From Clostridia bacterium (GTDB taxonomy: Bacteria > Bacillota > Clostridia > Oscillospirales > CAG-272): a stretch of DNA of 20,880 bases. Below are positions 20,375 to 20,880 of the stretch, one piece after another (the stretch's first letter is position 1; the number at the start of each line of letters is the position of its first letter). A program made the translations under genes and the position numbers. The DNA lies in contig CAADYQ010000121.1 in the NCBI GenBank assembly GCA_900753295.1, positions 1-20,880 on the forward strand, read 5' to 3'. The notes under the pieces are model-generated. The model ran no database searches. It saw only the letters and a program-made list of their open reading frames with translations, and was not told the origin of the DNA.

Positions 20375-20880
20375 TCACCTCGTATATCCCGCCGCGTCGG
20401 TGATAAGACGGACAAGAATATCCGCCACCTTGCAAAGCGATTCTACGGGCAGATACTCAAAGCGCGAGTGGAAATTCTCGCCGCCCGTGCAGAGATTGGG
20501 ACAGGGCAGTCCCATATATGAGAGCCGTGCGCCGTCGGTGCCGCCGCGTATGGGGGTAATGACAGGCTCCACGCCCTCGGCGCGCATCGCAGCCACGGCG
20601 CGATCCACCGTGTACATATGCTGCTCGATGATCTCACGCATATTGCGGTAGGAATCCTTTACCGTGCAAACGGCGCTTCCCTCTCCGTATTTGCGGTCGA
20701 TGAACTCAGCCGCCGCCTTGAAAACGCGCTTGCGTTCCTCGAATTTTGCCGCATCGTGATCGCGTATGATGTACTCGACCCGTGCGTTCTCCACATCGCC
20801 CTTTATCACGTCAAGGTGATAAAAGCCCTCGTAGCCCTCGGTGTGCGCGGGGTCCTCGGCGGCGGGAAGCAGCGACACGA
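20375..20880 (-). CDS. pepT: Peptidase T (tripeptide aminopeptidase), C-terminal part
   Basis: About 168 C-terminal residues of an M20-family tripeptidase; the N-terminus lies beyond the right edge. The visible end matches PepT: HTEGYEGFYHLDVIKGDVE, the dimerisation/substrate region PVITPIRGGTDGARLSYMG, LPCPNLCTGG, and the metal-ligand His in ENFHSRFEYLP. PepT removes the N-terminal residue from tripeptides in the cytoplasm using two zinc ions. Most residues of the active site are outside the window, so completeness cannot be judged. The stop at 20375 is 3 bp from the next start, so the gene heads or continues an operon into the LRR-metallo-beta-lactamase and sulfatase genes. Confidence 0.92.
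   Translation of the reverse strand, partial: VSLLPAAEDPAHTEGYEGFYHLDVIKGDVENARVEYIIRDHDAAKFEERKRVFKAAAEFIDRKYGEGSAVCTVKDSYRNMREIIEQHMYTVDRAVAAMRAEGVEPVITPIRGGTDGARLSYMGLPCPNLCTGGENFHSRFEYLPVESLCKVADILVRLITDAAGYTR

Overview
The window (about 20.9 kb, GC-rich coding sequence with AT-rich spacers) looks like chromosome of an anaerobic Gram-positive bacterium of class Clostridia, probably a gut-type lineage with fairly high GC. The reasons are heterodisulfide-reductase genes in a bacterial gene context, a lipoprotein-anchored amino-acid ABC transporter, a BspA-type (LRR_5) repeat protein, a sulfatase with a cysteine-type maturation motif, strong GGAGG-type ribosome sites, sigma-A promoters with exact 17-bp spacers, and islands of small palindromic repeats of a kind common in Clostridia. 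The taxon is inferred from style, not from a marker gene. No tRNA, rRNA, CRISPR array, phage gene or transposase was seen.

Layout, left to right. (1) 1-1674, minus strand: hdrB-hdrC-hdrA, a compact operon for a bacterial heterodisulfide-reductase-like electron transfer complex; hdrA runs off the left edge. (2) 1780-3156, minus: class II fumarase fumC, with a textbook promoter about 145 bp upstream and a leader containing an inverted repeat. (3) 3498-5645, minus: an AraC-family regulator followed by a PlsC-type acyltransferase with a zinc ribbon. (4) 5892-10596, plus and divergent from araC: a four-gene, tightly packed sugar operon. It encodes an arabinose/fucose-isomerase-like enzyme, a DJ-1/PfpI protein, a long mannose-6-phosphate-isomerase-like protein with an extra N-terminal domain, and a ROK sugar kinase, and it ends in a strong terminator. 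The AraC protein is the obvious candidate regulator. (5) 10692-10907, minus: a DUF378 small membrane protein. (6) 10908-11748: a non-coding repeat island with a palindromic 94-bp repeat, a 347-bp MITE-like element, 17-bp tandem repeats, 69-bp tandem repeats and a minus-strand terminator. (7) 11749-13164, minus: an intracellular clan-A glycoside hydrolase (GH39-like). (8) 13468-15791, plus: a polar amino-acid ABC transporter (lipoprotein, permease, ATPase) with its own promoter and a large hairpin between the first two genes. (9) 15792-16074: a second repeat island, with a chain of perfect hairpins and two tandem copies of the same palindromic repeat seen in (6). (10) 16149-17189, minus: branched-chain aminotransferase ilvE. 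(11) 17439-20880, minus: peptidase T (cut by the right edge), a fusion of BspA-type leucine-rich repeats with a ComEC-like metallo-beta-lactamase domain, and a sulfatase, with gaps of 3 and 11 bp.

The most noteworthy points are the LRR_5-metallo-beta-lactamase fusion in the pepT/sulfatase operon; the palindromic repeat family, whose copies differ by compensatory base changes; the MITE-like element with a possible ATTA target duplication; and the sugar operon, whose enzymes imply a pathway I cannot name. All functional statements are from reading translated sequence and known family motifs; no database search was run.
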